64,000 nt of DNA, from assembly GCA_937997345.1 (NCBI GenBank), contig CALKTD010000027.1, positions 1 through 64,000 of the forward strand, given 5' to 3'. The stretch is from an uncultured Atopobium sp. Its GTDB lineage: Bacteria > Actinomycetota > Coriobacteriia > Coriobacteriales > Atopobiaceae. The position numbers were made by a program, and so were the translations under genes. Below the pieces are notes generated by a model, which saw nothing but the letters and a program-made list of their open reading frames with translations, had not been told where the DNA came from and searched no databases. Shown piece by piece: positions 44,530-53,333 of this stretch. The stretch's first letter is position 1, and every line of letters begins with the position of its first letter.

Positions 44530-44647
44530 GCCTGAAAAGTACAAAGAATCTGTGTTTACGTCACCGATTCTTTAGCAAAATCAGGCAAATCTACAGATTC
44601 TTTTATGTAATTAGGCAAAAGTTACAGATTCTTTGAAGAAATCAGGC
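44530..44647. repeat. Full copy of the 118-bp repeat element (R3)
   Basis: Inverted unit from 44530 and direct units from 44563, 44593 and 44624. The offsets 33, 30 and 31 bp match the copy at 1371-1488 exactly. The inverted unit starts GCCTGAAAAGTACAAAGAAT and differs at about one base from R1. The 44296-44786 spacer has no gene; it also holds GGCGAGAA at 44458 and 44684. Confidence 0.87.
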
Positions 44648-44683
44648 GCGCTCAAGCGTACGCTCAACTCGCACCGCCCACCT

Positions 44684-44696
44684 GGCGAGAAACCCG
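44684..44696 (+). repeat. GGCGAGAAACCCG dispersed motif
   Basis: Exact 13-mer in non-coding DNA, 37 bp right of the repeat element and 22 bp left of the terminator of the STAS-kinase gene. Confidence 0.85.
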
Positions 44697-44717
44697 TCCA
44701 CTCCCAGCGTTTCCGCA

Positions 44718-44755
44718 CAAGAAACCCGGTATCCACACGAAGTAGATACCGGGTT
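44718..44755 (-). terminator. Terminator of the STAS-kinase gene
   Basis: An 11-bp perfect stem AACCCGGTATC / GATACCGGGTT with an 11-nt loop and a TTTCTTG tail on the minus strand. Confidence 0.7.
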
Positions 44756-44786
44756 GAAATCGACTTGCAACCTGTACTCGCGCAAC

Positions 44787-45518
44787 CTAGCGCATCATCT
44801 TGACCAGGCGGACAACAGTGCCGTTGCCGGAAGGTTTCTCCTGGATAGACACAGCATCCATAAGCAGGCGCATCAGCTTGACGCCGCGACCACGCTCGGC
44901 AAACTGACCGGTCTCGGGAGGCTCCTCCTCGTCGGAGATGCTAAAGCCGCCGCCACAATCCGAGACGTCAATGACTACCCTGTCTGGATACGCAGAAACC
45001 GTGGTCAGCACGCCCTTCTCGCATGCGTGATCAATAGCGTTGCCAATAGCCTCGCCAACTGCGAGTTCGATATCAAATTTTTGATCCGAGGTAAACGGGA
45101 GCATCTTTAACAGCGCAACTGCCCTTGAGCGAGCATCGCACATCCTGTTGGGGTCAACTCTAAACGTTGTCTGGAACGACGGATGCGTACCCGGCGCAAG
45201 CGGGGTCACGCGCGACTTAGCGGCACACGTGCTTATAGGCATGAAGTCGATAAGACCCATGCGCACCAGCGCCTTAAACGCCGTTGGTTGCACGTTGGTA
45301 AGGCTTATAAGGCCACCGAGCGTCTTCATACGTCGAACGGCGCACACGATAAAGCCCATGCCACAAGAATCGATGTACGAAACCTCCGACATGTTCAGCA
45401 CAATTCTTCTGCAGCCGCTATCAATGAGCTGCTCAATCTGGGCCTTCACGCGAGGAACTCCCCTCACGTCAAGGTCAGTATTGACTGAAACAACTGCTAT
45501 GTTTGGCTGCATATACAT
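44787..45518 (-). CDS. Fused STAS anti-anti-sigma / HATPase anti-sigma-type kinase
   Basis: A 243-residue protein joining two halves of a partner switch. Residues 1-95 are a STAS domain (DLDVRG...VLNMSEVSYIDSCGMGFIV) with the expected phosphoacceptor S51. Residues about 115-243 are an RsbW/SpoIIAB-type kinase domain: N box ELAVGEAIGNAIDHA (N160), G1 box SDCGGGF (186-192), G2 box RGRGVKLM. It would bind ATP and phosphorylate a STAS partner, perhaps its own. The ATG at 45518 begins the STAS fold; the longer frame to 45728 is an artefact of low-complexity DNA in the spoIIE 3' end. It follows the SpoIIE-type phosphatase on the same strand. Confidence 0.88.
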   Translation of the reverse strand: MYMQPNIAVVSVNTDLDVRGVPRVKAQIEQLIDSGCRRIVLNMSEVSYIDSCGMGFIVCAVRRMKTLGGLISLTNVQPTAFKALVRMGLIDFMPISTCAAKSRVTPLAPGTHPSFQTTFRVDPNRMCDARSRAVALLKMLPFTSDQKFDIELAVGEAIGNAIDHACEKGVLTTVSAYPDRVVIDVSDCGGGFSISDEEEPPETGQFAERGRGVKLMRLLMDAVSIQEKPSGNGTVVRLVKMMR

Positions 45519-45571
45519 ACGTTTCTTGTTCCCGCGCAGCAACAAGAATTTCAGATATCTGCATTTTTTAG

Positions 45572-45621
45572 CGAGAAAATCATCTAGTTGGCGAGAAGAC
45601 CATCTAGTTGCTCTTCTCGCC
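45572..45621. repeat. Cluster of three GCGAGAA motifs
   Basis: Two forward copies (about 45571 and 45590) and one inverted copy (45614) within 50 bp across the spoIIE stop codon. CATCTAGTTG occurs twice between them. Confidence 0.8.
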
Positions 45622-48000
45622 AGAGTCGGTGCTGCTAGACACGTCAGAGTCGCCGCCACCAGACACGTCAGAGTCGGCGCCGCCAAGCTCGTCAAAGCGC
45701 AGGGCAACCATGGCAACGTCGTCATCAAGTCTTCGACCAGTATAGCGGTCGAGCGTGCTCAAGAACCTGTTCAGAAGGCCGTCAAAGCCTTGAGGAACCT
45801 CATTCATAATCATGTCACGGAGTCCGGTCTCGCCAAAGAAAGCGCCTTCAGGACTACGAGCTTCCGTGGTTCCGTCGGTGTAAAGCAGCAGGATATCACC
45901 CTCGTGCAAGCGAACCGTGCCGTTTTTGTACTCCATGTCGTGGAACGCTCCAACAACGCCCGACTGTACGTCCAAAAGCTCGGCGTCGCCCGATTGAGCA
46001 GACACCAAAATCGCTGGTGGATGGCCGGCTGAGCAGTACATAAGCGATGAGGTTGCAAGGTCAACAATGCCAACAAAGAGCGTTGCAAATGTCTCTACCC
46101 TTGAGAAGCCCAGCAAGAATTCGTTCAGTGTTGCCACCATGCGAGCAGGAGTTCTTCCCTCCCACGCGTAGGCAGAAAGTGCCGTTTTAACTGCAGACGA
46201 AATAGAAGCCGCCTCAATGCCCTTGCCAGAAACGTCACCCATAATGATGCACGCGCGACGACCAGGCAGCTTAATCATGCTGTAAAAATCGCCGCCGACA
46301 AACGCATCAGCAGTTGCGGATGAATAAATTCCCTCGGCAGAGATTCCCTCAACCTGCTGCAGCTCATTCTTCATGCCCGACTGCAGCGCCTGCGAGATAT
46401 GTTTGTTTTGCTGGCTCTCTTCAGCGCCGACAGCCAATGAGTGGACCAGAAGCATCACGCGATCCAAGAAATCAAGCTCAATGTCGCTCAGAGGCTCAGC
46501 GTTTTCTTCTCGCAAGAAAAGCCAAGTATGCTGCTCACCTGCAAACTTACCCAAGAAGAGCACAGCTCCCTTGCACGGCAAACCTTGTGCAGCAAGCGCG
46601 CGACTCAGCGCAGAATCCAGCTCAACTTCTTTGACTGACGCCTCGCCCTCCCCTGTCTTGAGCCCCTCAACCGTCGATGGAAGCGTAATCTGCTTGCCGC
46701 CATCCAGCACGCCGCCGGTCCCAGCTGCAGCTTGCGCTCCATCCTGCTGGTCCGCTGCGCCCTGTGCACCGTCAACCGCCGCTACGGCTTGCTCAGCGCC
46801 AAGCGCATGGAGTGTGACGTTACCCGTTACCTCACAGCAATCTACCGAGAAAACCTGCGCATTCAAATCGGTACCCACTGACCTCATAACCTGCTGCAGT
46901 CGCTCTCCAGAAATCTTCTCGCCCTCTGCAGCGCTATGGAGCAAACCTTGACGCACGCGAGCCAATGCCTCGCGAAGCGTGTCTCTTCGCTGAGTTCTCA
47001 TGGCCGACAACGCGCCTACAAGCTGCACCGAGAGGTAATTTGCAATGGAGTCCAGAAGTCTTGCATCTTCAACCAGAAGCGCGCGTTTGCGCTCCCAGCC
47101 TACCTCAATCAAGGCAACAATGTGACCACCAAACCACACGGGTACCACAAGAAAGCTGGTAAACGGAGGCAAATGACTTGCGTCAACGGTTATAACCTCA
47201 CGAGTTTCTTCGTTAACAAGATTGCGCTTTTTAACTCTTCCCTGCTTGAGTGTGCTGGAGTTCAAAGGCATGGTATGCAAGCGAAGTGCGTGCTCGGAAT
47301 AAAACGTCAAGCGCTCCAGGGAGTTATTAAATGCAAAGTAGCGAGGAATTGCACTGAACAAAACATCCTTCAGTGACTCCGTAGCACCATGAAGGTGATA
47401 CCCGTCTTGCTCGGCAAGATAGATAAGCGAACCATCAGCCTCGACAGTCTCTGAGAGCTCTTCTAACACGCGCTCGATAAGCTGACCCATATCTTCCGAG
47501 TCAAGCGTATCCAAAACAATCTGAAGCGCTCCTGAGAGCCTCCTGTTGGCTCGACGAAGGTCCAACACCATTCGCTCATCATCATGCATAGGACTAGCCA
47601 TGTCACGAAGCTTAGAGGCAGTCAAAACAATAGCCTGTGTAGGAGCGCCAACATAATCTGCGCGCACACTCAGCACTTGCGACGTGCCATCTTGGGCAGG
47701 AGCGGCCACCATAGAAGTGGAGCCATCAATCGCAAACGGCAACGACTCTACAGAAAACGTCTTCTGCAGGTTCTCTTGATTTGCAGGGGTAAACAAAAAG
47801 CGAACGTCTAGGCCAGCAATGGTACCGTCTACCTTAGCAAATAAGCTTTCAGCCTCCTCATTGGCGAGAAGAACTATGCCCTCCATATTAAAGACAATAA
47901 CCGCATCGCTGGTCAGCCGTAGCAACTGAGACAGAGTTGCAGCAACGGTTCCGTCGACAACTCCCTCAACACGCCTTACGCTCAGCTTGTTATCTGCCAC
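45604..48000 (-). CDS. PAS-GAF-SpoIIE serine phosphatase
   Basis: A 798-residue signalling protein. The N-terminus (about 17-130) is a PAS-like sensor (TSDAVIVFNMEGIVLLANEEAESLF); one or two GAF-like regions follow (about 165-345 and 365-520); and a PP2C/SpoIIE phosphatase domain runs from about 565, with GGDFYS, IMGDVSGKGIEA, YCSAGHPP and the final DDDVAMVAL metal ligands. The C-terminus is a short Asp/Ser/Gly repeat tail. It should dephosphorylate a STAS protein, most simply the fused STAS-kinase encoded next. GTG start with AAGGAG. Cytosolic; no transmembrane segments seen. Confidence 0.9.
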   Translation of the reverse strand: MADNKLSVRRVEGVVDGTVAATLSQLLRLTSDAVIVFNMEGIVLLANEEAESLFAKVDGTIAGLDVRFLFTPANQENLQKTFSVESLPFAIDGSTSMVAAPAQDGTSQVLSVRADYVGAPTQAIVLTASKLRDMASPMHDDERMVLDLRRANRRLSGALQIVLDTLDSEDMGQLIERVLEELSETVEADGSLIYLAEQDGYHLHGATESLKDVLFSAIPRYFAFNNSLERLTFYSEHALRLHTMPLNSSTLKQGRVKKRNLVNEETREVITVDASHLPPFTSFLVVPVWFGGHIVALIEVGWERKRALLVEDARLLDSIANYLSVQLVGALSAMRTQRRDTLREALARVRQGLLHSAAEGEKISGERLQQVMRSVGTDLNAQVFSVDCCEVTGNVTLHALGAEQAVAAVDGAQGAADQQDGAQAAAGTGGVLDGGKQITLPSTVEGLKTGEGEASVKEVELDSALSRALAAQGLPCKGAVLFLGKFAGEQHTWLFLREENAEPLSDIELDFLDRVMLLVHSLAVGAEESQQNKHISQALQSGMKNELQQVEGISAEGIYSSATADAFVGGDFYSMIKLPGRRACIIMGDVSGKGIEAASISSAVKTALSAYAWEGRTPARMVATLNEFLLGFSRVETFATLFVGIVDLATSSLMYCSAGHPPAILVSAQSGDAELLDVQSGVVGAFHDMEYKNGTVRLHEGDILLLYTDGTTEARSPEGAFFGETGLRDMIMNEVPQGFDGLLNRFLSTLDRYTGRRLDDDVAMVALRFDELGGADSDVSGGGDSDVSSSTDSGEKSN

Positions 48001-48048
48001 AGCAACTCCTTACCAGCAAGGAAAACAAATCGCATAGCCTAAGTATAC

Positions 48049-48078
48049 GAAAAAGGCGGACCTCCGAAGAGATCCGCC
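48049..48078 (-). terminator. Terminator of tRNA-Leu
   Basis: GGCGGA / TCCGCC stem followed by TTTTTC on the minus strand, 10 bp after the tRNA. Confidence 0.75.
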
Positions 48079-48087
48079 GAAATTTCG

Positions 48088-48177
48088 TGGTGTCGGAGGC
48101 GGGACTTGAACCCGCACAGCCGTTAATAGGCCACTAGCACCTCAAGCTAGCGCGTCTGCCAATTCCGCCACTCCGAC
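48088..48177 (-). tRNA. tRNA-Leu (GAG)
   Basis: A 90-nt class II tRNA with a long variable arm and encoded CCA. Acceptor GTCGGAG / CTCCGAC, anticodon loop CTTGAGG. Confidence 0.96.
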
Positions 48178-48283
48178 TTGCTTTGCAGCGAGGGATATAC
48201 TAACACATCTTCAAGCTACATTTGTGAGAAAATTTAAAACTTTTTCTCAAAAGAACTTGTAAGAAAATTGCTTTATCCCTTGC

Positions 48284-50050
48284 TTACTTCTGCCAACCAA
48301 CAATAGTTGCAGGTACGCTCTCGAAGAGTGCAGGGCCGAAGTTAGCAAGACCCTTCTTAACAACATAGCAGTCTGGACCAGTGTAGACAGGAAGATATGC
48401 ATAAGTTGCCATCATCTTCTTCTCTGCCTCGTTCATAAGCTTCATACGCTCATCAAAGTCCTTGGTAGAGACAACCTTTGCAAACATTGCGTCAGTCTCT
48501 GCCGAGCCCTGCTGGCTAAAGTTGGAACCTGACTCACTACCGTAGAGCTGGCCACCGTTGTCATAAGAAGTAGCGGTGCCGGACCAGCCAAAGAGGCAAA
48601 CGTCCCAAGAACCAGAGGTAAGAACCTTAGAGAACTCAGAAGATGGGTGAGAATCAAGGGTAAGGTTAATACCTGCATCCTTGCACATCTTCTGGATTGC
48701 TGCAGCACGGTTCTTAGTAGTGGTACCATCACCGAACAAAGTGTAAGCGAAGGTTACCTGCTGGCCGTCCTTCTCGTAGTAATCACCATTGAGCTTGTAG
48801 CCTGCATCCTCAAGGGTTTTCTTAGCAGCATTTTTGCGCTCATCAGTAGACTTGAGGTTCTTGACATCGTCTGGAAGGTTGTTGTCATAACCAGCTGCCC
48901 AGTAAGGCCAAAGCATAGAGCCTGGTGCGTCCTCTTTCCAGTTAACACCCTGGAAGACAATGGAAACAATGGTTGCTGGATCAACAACCTGGCAGAATGC
49001 CTTACGAACTGCAGCGTCCTGAAGAACGCCACGCGTAGAGTTAATCTCAATAACAGCAATGGACATACCAAGACCACGACGAATCTGAGCCTTATCACCA
49101 AGACCAGAGAAGTTCGAAAGAAGCTCAGCAGAACCAGATACGGAAGTACAACCGGTAGTATCAACCTCTTCGTTCTTGAATGCGTTAATAGAGGCCTGGG
49201 TATCCATCTGCTTGTAGACAAGAGTATCAAGCTTAGGAGCATCACCCCACCACTTTGGATTTGGCTTAAAGGTGACAGCAGAATCATCGAAAGAATCAAC
49301 GACATAAGGACCAGAACCGAGCTCGTTGTGTGGCTCATTGTTGTAGCCATTATTGAAGAAATCTGGATCTTGAAGCTTTGGGTGCAAAGCATAGCTCAAG
49401 ACACTCTCAATTGGATAAACTGGCTCCCTCATGGTAACAACAGCAGTCTTGACGGTATCGCCCTGCTCAACAGACTCAATCTTGTCATAACCATCAGTGG
49501 AGGAAACCTCAAACTTCTCATTCTGACCACTCATGGTGATGAATGCAGTCTGAATTGCAGTCCAATCAATAGCAGTACCATCGTTGAAGGTAGCCTGATC
49601 AGTAAGGGTAAGGGTAGCAACCTGCTTGCCGTCCTTCTCCTCTACCTTAAAGTCCTTAACGTAGTCCTTGTTTGGCTCAAACTTATCACCAGCAGCGTTA
49701 CCCAAGAAGAGATCACGAGGATTTATAAGACCGTGCAGAACGTTCATGTAAGTGGTATTACCAGCAAGATTGTAGTAATTCCACTGTGGGCCAATCTCTA
49801 CAATTGGCTGAGTTAAAGTACCGCCATCCTTAACCTCATCACGAGACTTAGGATTGTTGTACGTCTTGCCCTTCTCTGGGAGTGGAAGCTGATCCAGAGG
49901 AGTGTTTGCAGGAGAGCCGTCCTGTGGCTCAGTTCCAGCATTGGAAGAACCGCCCTGAGAGTTTGATGGTGCACAACCAGCAAGGCCAAGACCTGCAGCG
50001 GTGATACCAGTCAAAGCAAAAAACGAACGACGGGAAAAACTGTCAGCCAT
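48284..50050 (-). CDS. oppA: Oligopeptide ABC transporter substrate-binding lipoprotein
   Basis: A 588-residue family 5 solute-binding protein. The signal peptide has a Tat-type SRRSFFALTG sequence and a lipobox LAGC, so it is a predicted Tat-exported lipoprotein. The mature part includes GGTLTQPIVEIGPQWNYYN and DQATFNDGTAIDWTAIQTAF, typical of OppA/DppA. I prefer the ATG at 50050 because GGGTGATT precedes it; one at 50062 is possible. It lies at the 3' end of the opp cluster but behind a terminator at 50163-50199, so it must have its own promoter and can be made in excess of the permease. Confidence 0.92.
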   Translation of the reverse strand: MADSFSRRSFFALTGITAAGLGLAGCAPSNSQGGSSNAGTEPQDGSPANTPLDQLPLPEKGKTYNNPKSRDEVKDGGTLTQPIVEIGPQWNYYNLAGNTTYMNVLHGLINPRDLFLGNAAGDKFEPNKDYVKDFKVEEKDGKQVATLTLTDQATFNDGTAIDWTAIQTAFITMSGQNEKFEVSSTDGYDKIESVEQGDTVKTAVVTMREPVYPIESVLSYALHPKLQDPDFFNNGYNNEPHNELGSGPYVVDSFDDSAVTFKPNPKWWGDAPKLDTLVYKQMDTQASINAFKNEEVDTTGCTSVSGSAELLSNFSGLGDKAQIRRGLGMSIAVIEINSTRGVLQDAAVRKAFCQVVDPATIVSIVFQGVNWKEDAPGSMLWPYWAAGYDNNLPDDVKNLKSTDERKNAAKKTLEDAGYKLNGDYYEKDGQQVTFAYTLFGDGTTTKNRAAAIQKMCKDAGINLTLDSHPSSEFSKVLTSGSWDVCLFGWSGTATSYDNGGQLYGSESGSNFSQQGSAETDAMFAKVVSTKDFDERMKLMNEAEKKMMATYAYLPVYTGPDCYVVKKGLANFGPALFESVPATIVGWQK

Positions 50051-50162
50051 ATAATCACCCATTTCGTTAAAGGCCTACAGATGTTCAATTAACTATACGA
50101 AATTGCCTGAAAATACTCCATAGCAGAAACATTCCCGTAACAACCTCGTTCACTATTTGTAA

Positions 50163-50199
50163 CAAATAAAAACCCGCACCTAGTTTTTAGTGCGGGTTT
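50163..50199 (-). terminator. Terminator between oppDF and oppA
   Basis: Perfect 10-bp stem AAACCCGCAC / GTGCGGGTTT and TTTTATTTGTT on the minus strand; it separates the ABC genes from oppA. Confidence 0.88.
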
Positions 50200-50222
50200 A
50201 TAAAAATTTTATTGAATCTTTG

Positions 50223-52256
50223 TTACTCGTTAGAGATATGAGTTGCAGGAACCAACTTACCATCCTGATAAATCATACGCTCACGAGTACGCTCAATCTT
50301 TGGATCAGGAATTGGAATAGCAGACAGAAGCGCTTTGGTGTAAGGATCTTGTGGATTAGTAAAGACATCTTCAGTATCACCGTACTCAACAATCTTGCCC
50401 AAGTGCATAACAGCAACAGTATCAGAAATGTGACGAATAACAGCAAGATCGTGAGCAACAAAGAGATAAGAAATCTTTAACTGAACCTGAAGGTCCTCAA
50501 GAAGGTTGATAATGCCCGCCTGAATAGAAACATCCAGAGATGCAATTGGCTCATCCAACAGAAGAATCTTTGGATTTGTTGCAAGAGCACGAGCAATAGC
50601 TATACGCTGACGCTGACCACCAGAGAACTGAGATGGGAAACGGTCAACATAGTCTGGGTTGATGCCAACCAGACGCATAAGCTCGCCAATACGAGTATTA
50701 ATATCATCTTTGTTCCAACCCTGTGCCTGAAGTGGCTCAGCCAAAACGTCATAGACAGGCATACGAGGGTCCAGAGAACTCATTGGATCTTGGAAGATAA
50801 CCTGAAGATCCTTACGAAGCTCTCTACGCTGTGCAGCACTCTTAAGCTCAGCAACATCTTTACCAAGGACCGTAATACGACCATCCTCAGGTTTAAGCAG
50901 ATCCATAATCTGCATCAGAGTAGTTGACTTACCAGAGCCTGACTCACCAACAAGAGCGAGGGTTTCTCCCTCATGAATCTCAAAGCTTGCACGGTCAACT
51001 GCAGTCATAGTGCCCTTGCTGCGCCTAATAAAGCCCTTACCCTGAACAGGGAAAGTCTTGGTAAGGTTCTCAACCTTAAGTACAACTGGGCGCTCGTTAC
51101 GAGGAACATCAACCCACTTTGGAAGGATTGGCTCAAAGTCTGGATACACCTCAGCATAGGTGAGGTTCTTCTCGCAAATCTCCTGAAGGTGGTGGCAAGA
51201 TGCCAAGTGACCCTCAGCAGCATTTGCAGGAAGAAGTACTGGTTCTTTCTTGGAGCATTCCTCGGTAGCCATAGGACAACGTGGGTTAAAAGGGCAACCA
51301 GTTGGAATAGCAGCAAGTGATGGTGGATTACCCTTAATAGGAACAAGTCTGTGCTCTGCCTGAAGATGAGGTTTTGGAACAGCGCCCAGAAGACCCATGG
51401 TATAAGGATGACGAGGCTCAGCAAAAAGTGTATCAACGCTTGCGCGCTCTACGCCACGGCCTGCATACATAACCATAATGTCATCAGCGGTACCTGCAAC
51501 AACACCAAGGTCGTGAGTAATCAGAACAACTGCCGCACCAGTCTCTTTCTGTGCAACCTTCAAAACATCAAGAATCTGAGCCTGAATAGTTACGTCAAGA
51601 GCAGTGGTTGGCTCGTCTGCGATGATGATGTCAGGATTGTTTGCAATAGCAATTGCAATAACAACACGCTGACGCATGCCGCCAGAGAACTCATGTGGGA
51701 AAGAATCCAGACGATTCTCTGGGTCAGTAATACCAACAATGGAGAGAAGCTCGATACAACGCTTACGAACGTCTGCCTTGCTCATGTGAGGATTATGAGT
51801 AAGCAGAGCTTCTGCAAGCTGATCTCCAATAGAGAACATTGGAGTCAAAGCAGACAGTGGATCCTGGAAGATCATAGAAATCTTAGTGCCACGAAGCTTT
51901 GACATCTCTTCATCAGTCTTGCAAATGAGCTCCTCGTCACCAAGCTTAATAGAACCGGTGACGTGAGCATTGTCATCAAGAAGACCAATAAGAGACAGGG
52001 CGGTTACTGACTTGCCAGAACCAGACTCACCTACGATACCAAGGGTACGGCCGCCCCAAAGGTCAAAGTTAACACCGCGAACTGCGTCTACACGACCAGC
52101 CTCAGTATTAAAGGAAACCTTAAGGTTACGAACAGAAAGAACTGGATCTCCTGTTGGTGCACCCTTTGGACCGTTTGATTCAAGCAGCTCATAGCGAAGG
52201 ACATCGTCCATCTCTACACTTCCCTGCTTTGTTGAAGTATTAGTAGTGTCAGACAT
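50223..52256 (-). CDS. Fused oligopeptide transporter ATPases (OppD-OppF)
   Basis: A 677-residue protein carrying two complete ABC domains. The first (about 40-300) has GESGSGKSVTALS, FSGGMRQRV and IIADEPTTALD and ends with the OppD-type cysteine cluster (CPFNPRCPMATEEC, then CHH). The second (about 370-640) has GESGSGKSTT, FSGGQRQRI and LLLDEPIASLD and an OppF-like ending. Both sites look active. Most bacteria use two separate genes. The start codon overlaps the oppC stop by 1 bp. Confidence 0.94.
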   Translation of the reverse strand: MSDTTNTSTKQGSVEMDDVLRYELLESNGPKGAPTGDPVLSVRNLKVSFNTEAGRVDAVRGVNFDLWGGRTLGIVGESGSGKSVTALSLIGLLDDNAHVTGSIKLGDEELICKTDEEMSKLRGTKISMIFQDPLSALTPMFSIGDQLAEALLTHNPHMSKADVRKRCIELLSIVGITDPENRLDSFPHEFSGGMRQRVVIAIAIANNPDIIIADEPTTALDVTIQAQILDVLKVAQKETGAAVVLITHDLGVVAGTADDIMVMYAGRGVERASVDTLFAEPRHPYTMGLLGAVPKPHLQAEHRLVPIKGNPPSLAAIPTGCPFNPRCPMATEECSKKEPVLLPANAAEGHLASCHHLQEICEKNLTYAEVYPDFEPILPKWVDVPRNERPVVLKVENLTKTFPVQGKGFIRRSKGTMTAVDRASFEIHEGETLALVGESGSGKSTTLMQIMDLLKPEDGRITVLGKDVAELKSAAQRRELRKDLQVIFQDPMSSLDPRMPVYDVLAEPLQAQGWNKDDINTRIGELMRLVGINPDYVDRFPSQFSGGQRQRIAIARALATNPKILLLDEPIASLDVSIQAGIINLLEDLQVQLKISYLFVAHDLAVIRHISDTVAVMHLGKIVEYGDTEDVFTNPQDPYTKALLSAIPIPDPKIERTRERMIYQDGKLVPATHISNE

Positions 52257-53323
52257 TATGCACGCTCCGTAGTTTCTTCAGAAACGATGCTGCCCTCAAG
52301 ATCACCAAGCTGAGCGTCATCCTTGGAAGAATCCTCTTCCTGATCTTTAACGCTACCAGCAGCGCGTGAATAAGGGTCAAAGGCATCGCGAAGGCCATCG
52401 CCAATGAGCTGCAGGCCAACACAAACAACAATCAAAAATGCCGATGGAATCAGAATCATCCATGGAGTAGTAAGCATTGCAGAAGAACCAGCACTCAGAA
52501 GATAACCAAGAGAGGTATCTGGTGCCTTAATACCAAGGCCCAAGAAGCTGAATGCAGTCTCAGAGTTAATGCCACCAATAACAGCCAAGACCAAGTCAAT
52601 AATGAGAATTGATCCAAGGTTTGGAATAAGGTGACGAACAATGATGGTGAATGGTGGAACACCCATGTACTTAGCAGCCTTGACGTAATCTCTCTCACGC
52701 AAAGACAGAGCCATGGTACGGATAGTACGTGCGCGGCCAATCCAACCAAAAGCGGTTAGACCAAAGATAAGCATAAGCCATCCAGACTCACCGCCTGCTG
52801 CACGAACAATCATAGCAACCAGCAAGAAGCTAGGAATGACCATGAGCATATCAAGAAGCCACATACCAATCTTCTCTGGAATGCCACGAACATAGGCAAT
52901 AGCAGTACCAATAATTGCAGAAATGATAGTGGTCAAGATTGCGTAGCTAATACCAATGGTCAAAGAACGACCAAGGCCGTGGACAACGCAGGCATACAGA
53001 TCAATACCAGCACCATCAGTACCAAACCAATGCTTTGCATTAGGAGCTGCATTAATTGCAGTAAAGTCAGCGTCTGTGTAATTAAACGAGGTAGCATATG
53101 GTCCAAAAACAGCAATAAGAACCATAATTCCAAGAATAATCAAACCGATTACTGCGGAACGCTGGCGGAAGAAACGCCTTGCAATCAGGCCAGCATAACT
53201 AATTCTTTTAACTTCTTTGTTGTTAGACTTAGCATCTGCCTGAAGCTCACGCTCGGCGTTAGTAAGACCTGCATCAACGGAGACGTTTTTCTCGTCTTTA
53301 TTCTGAAGCTCTTCTTTAGACAT
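52256..53323 (-). CDS. oppC: Oligopeptide ABC transporter permease OppC
   Basis: A 355-residue permease with about six helices. The N-terminal ~55 residues and the C-terminal ~35 are hydrophilic; RRFFRQRSAVIGLIILGIMVL begins the first helix, and the transport loop AAKYMGVPPFTIIVRHLIPN is present. It is the second gene of oppB-oppC-oppDF, 10 bp after oppB. Confidence 0.93.
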   Translation of the reverse strand: MSKEELQNKDEKNVSVDAGLTNAERELQADAKSNNKEVKRISYAGLIARRFFRQRSAVIGLIILGIMVLIAVFGPYATSFNYTDADFTAINAAPNAKHWFGTDGAGIDLYACVVHGLGRSLTIGISYAILTTIISAIIGTAIAYVRGIPEKIGMWLLDMLMVIPSFLLVAMIVRAAGGESGWLMLIFGLTAFGWIGRARTIRTMALSLRERDYVKAAKYMGVPPFTIIVRHLIPNLGSILIIDLVLAVIGGINSETAFSFLGLGIKAPDTSLGYLLSAGSSAMLTTPWMILIPSAFLIVVCVGLQLIGDGLRDAFDPYSRAAGSVKDQEEDSSKDDAQLGDLEGSIVSEETTERA

Positions 53324-53333
53324 GTCCGCCTCC

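Noticed and set aside
45519..45728. N-terminal extension of the STAS-kinase protein
   Set aside because: The extension is low-complexity Ala/Thr/Leu sequence read from the other frame of the spoIIE 3' end; the STAS fold begins at the ATG at 45518.
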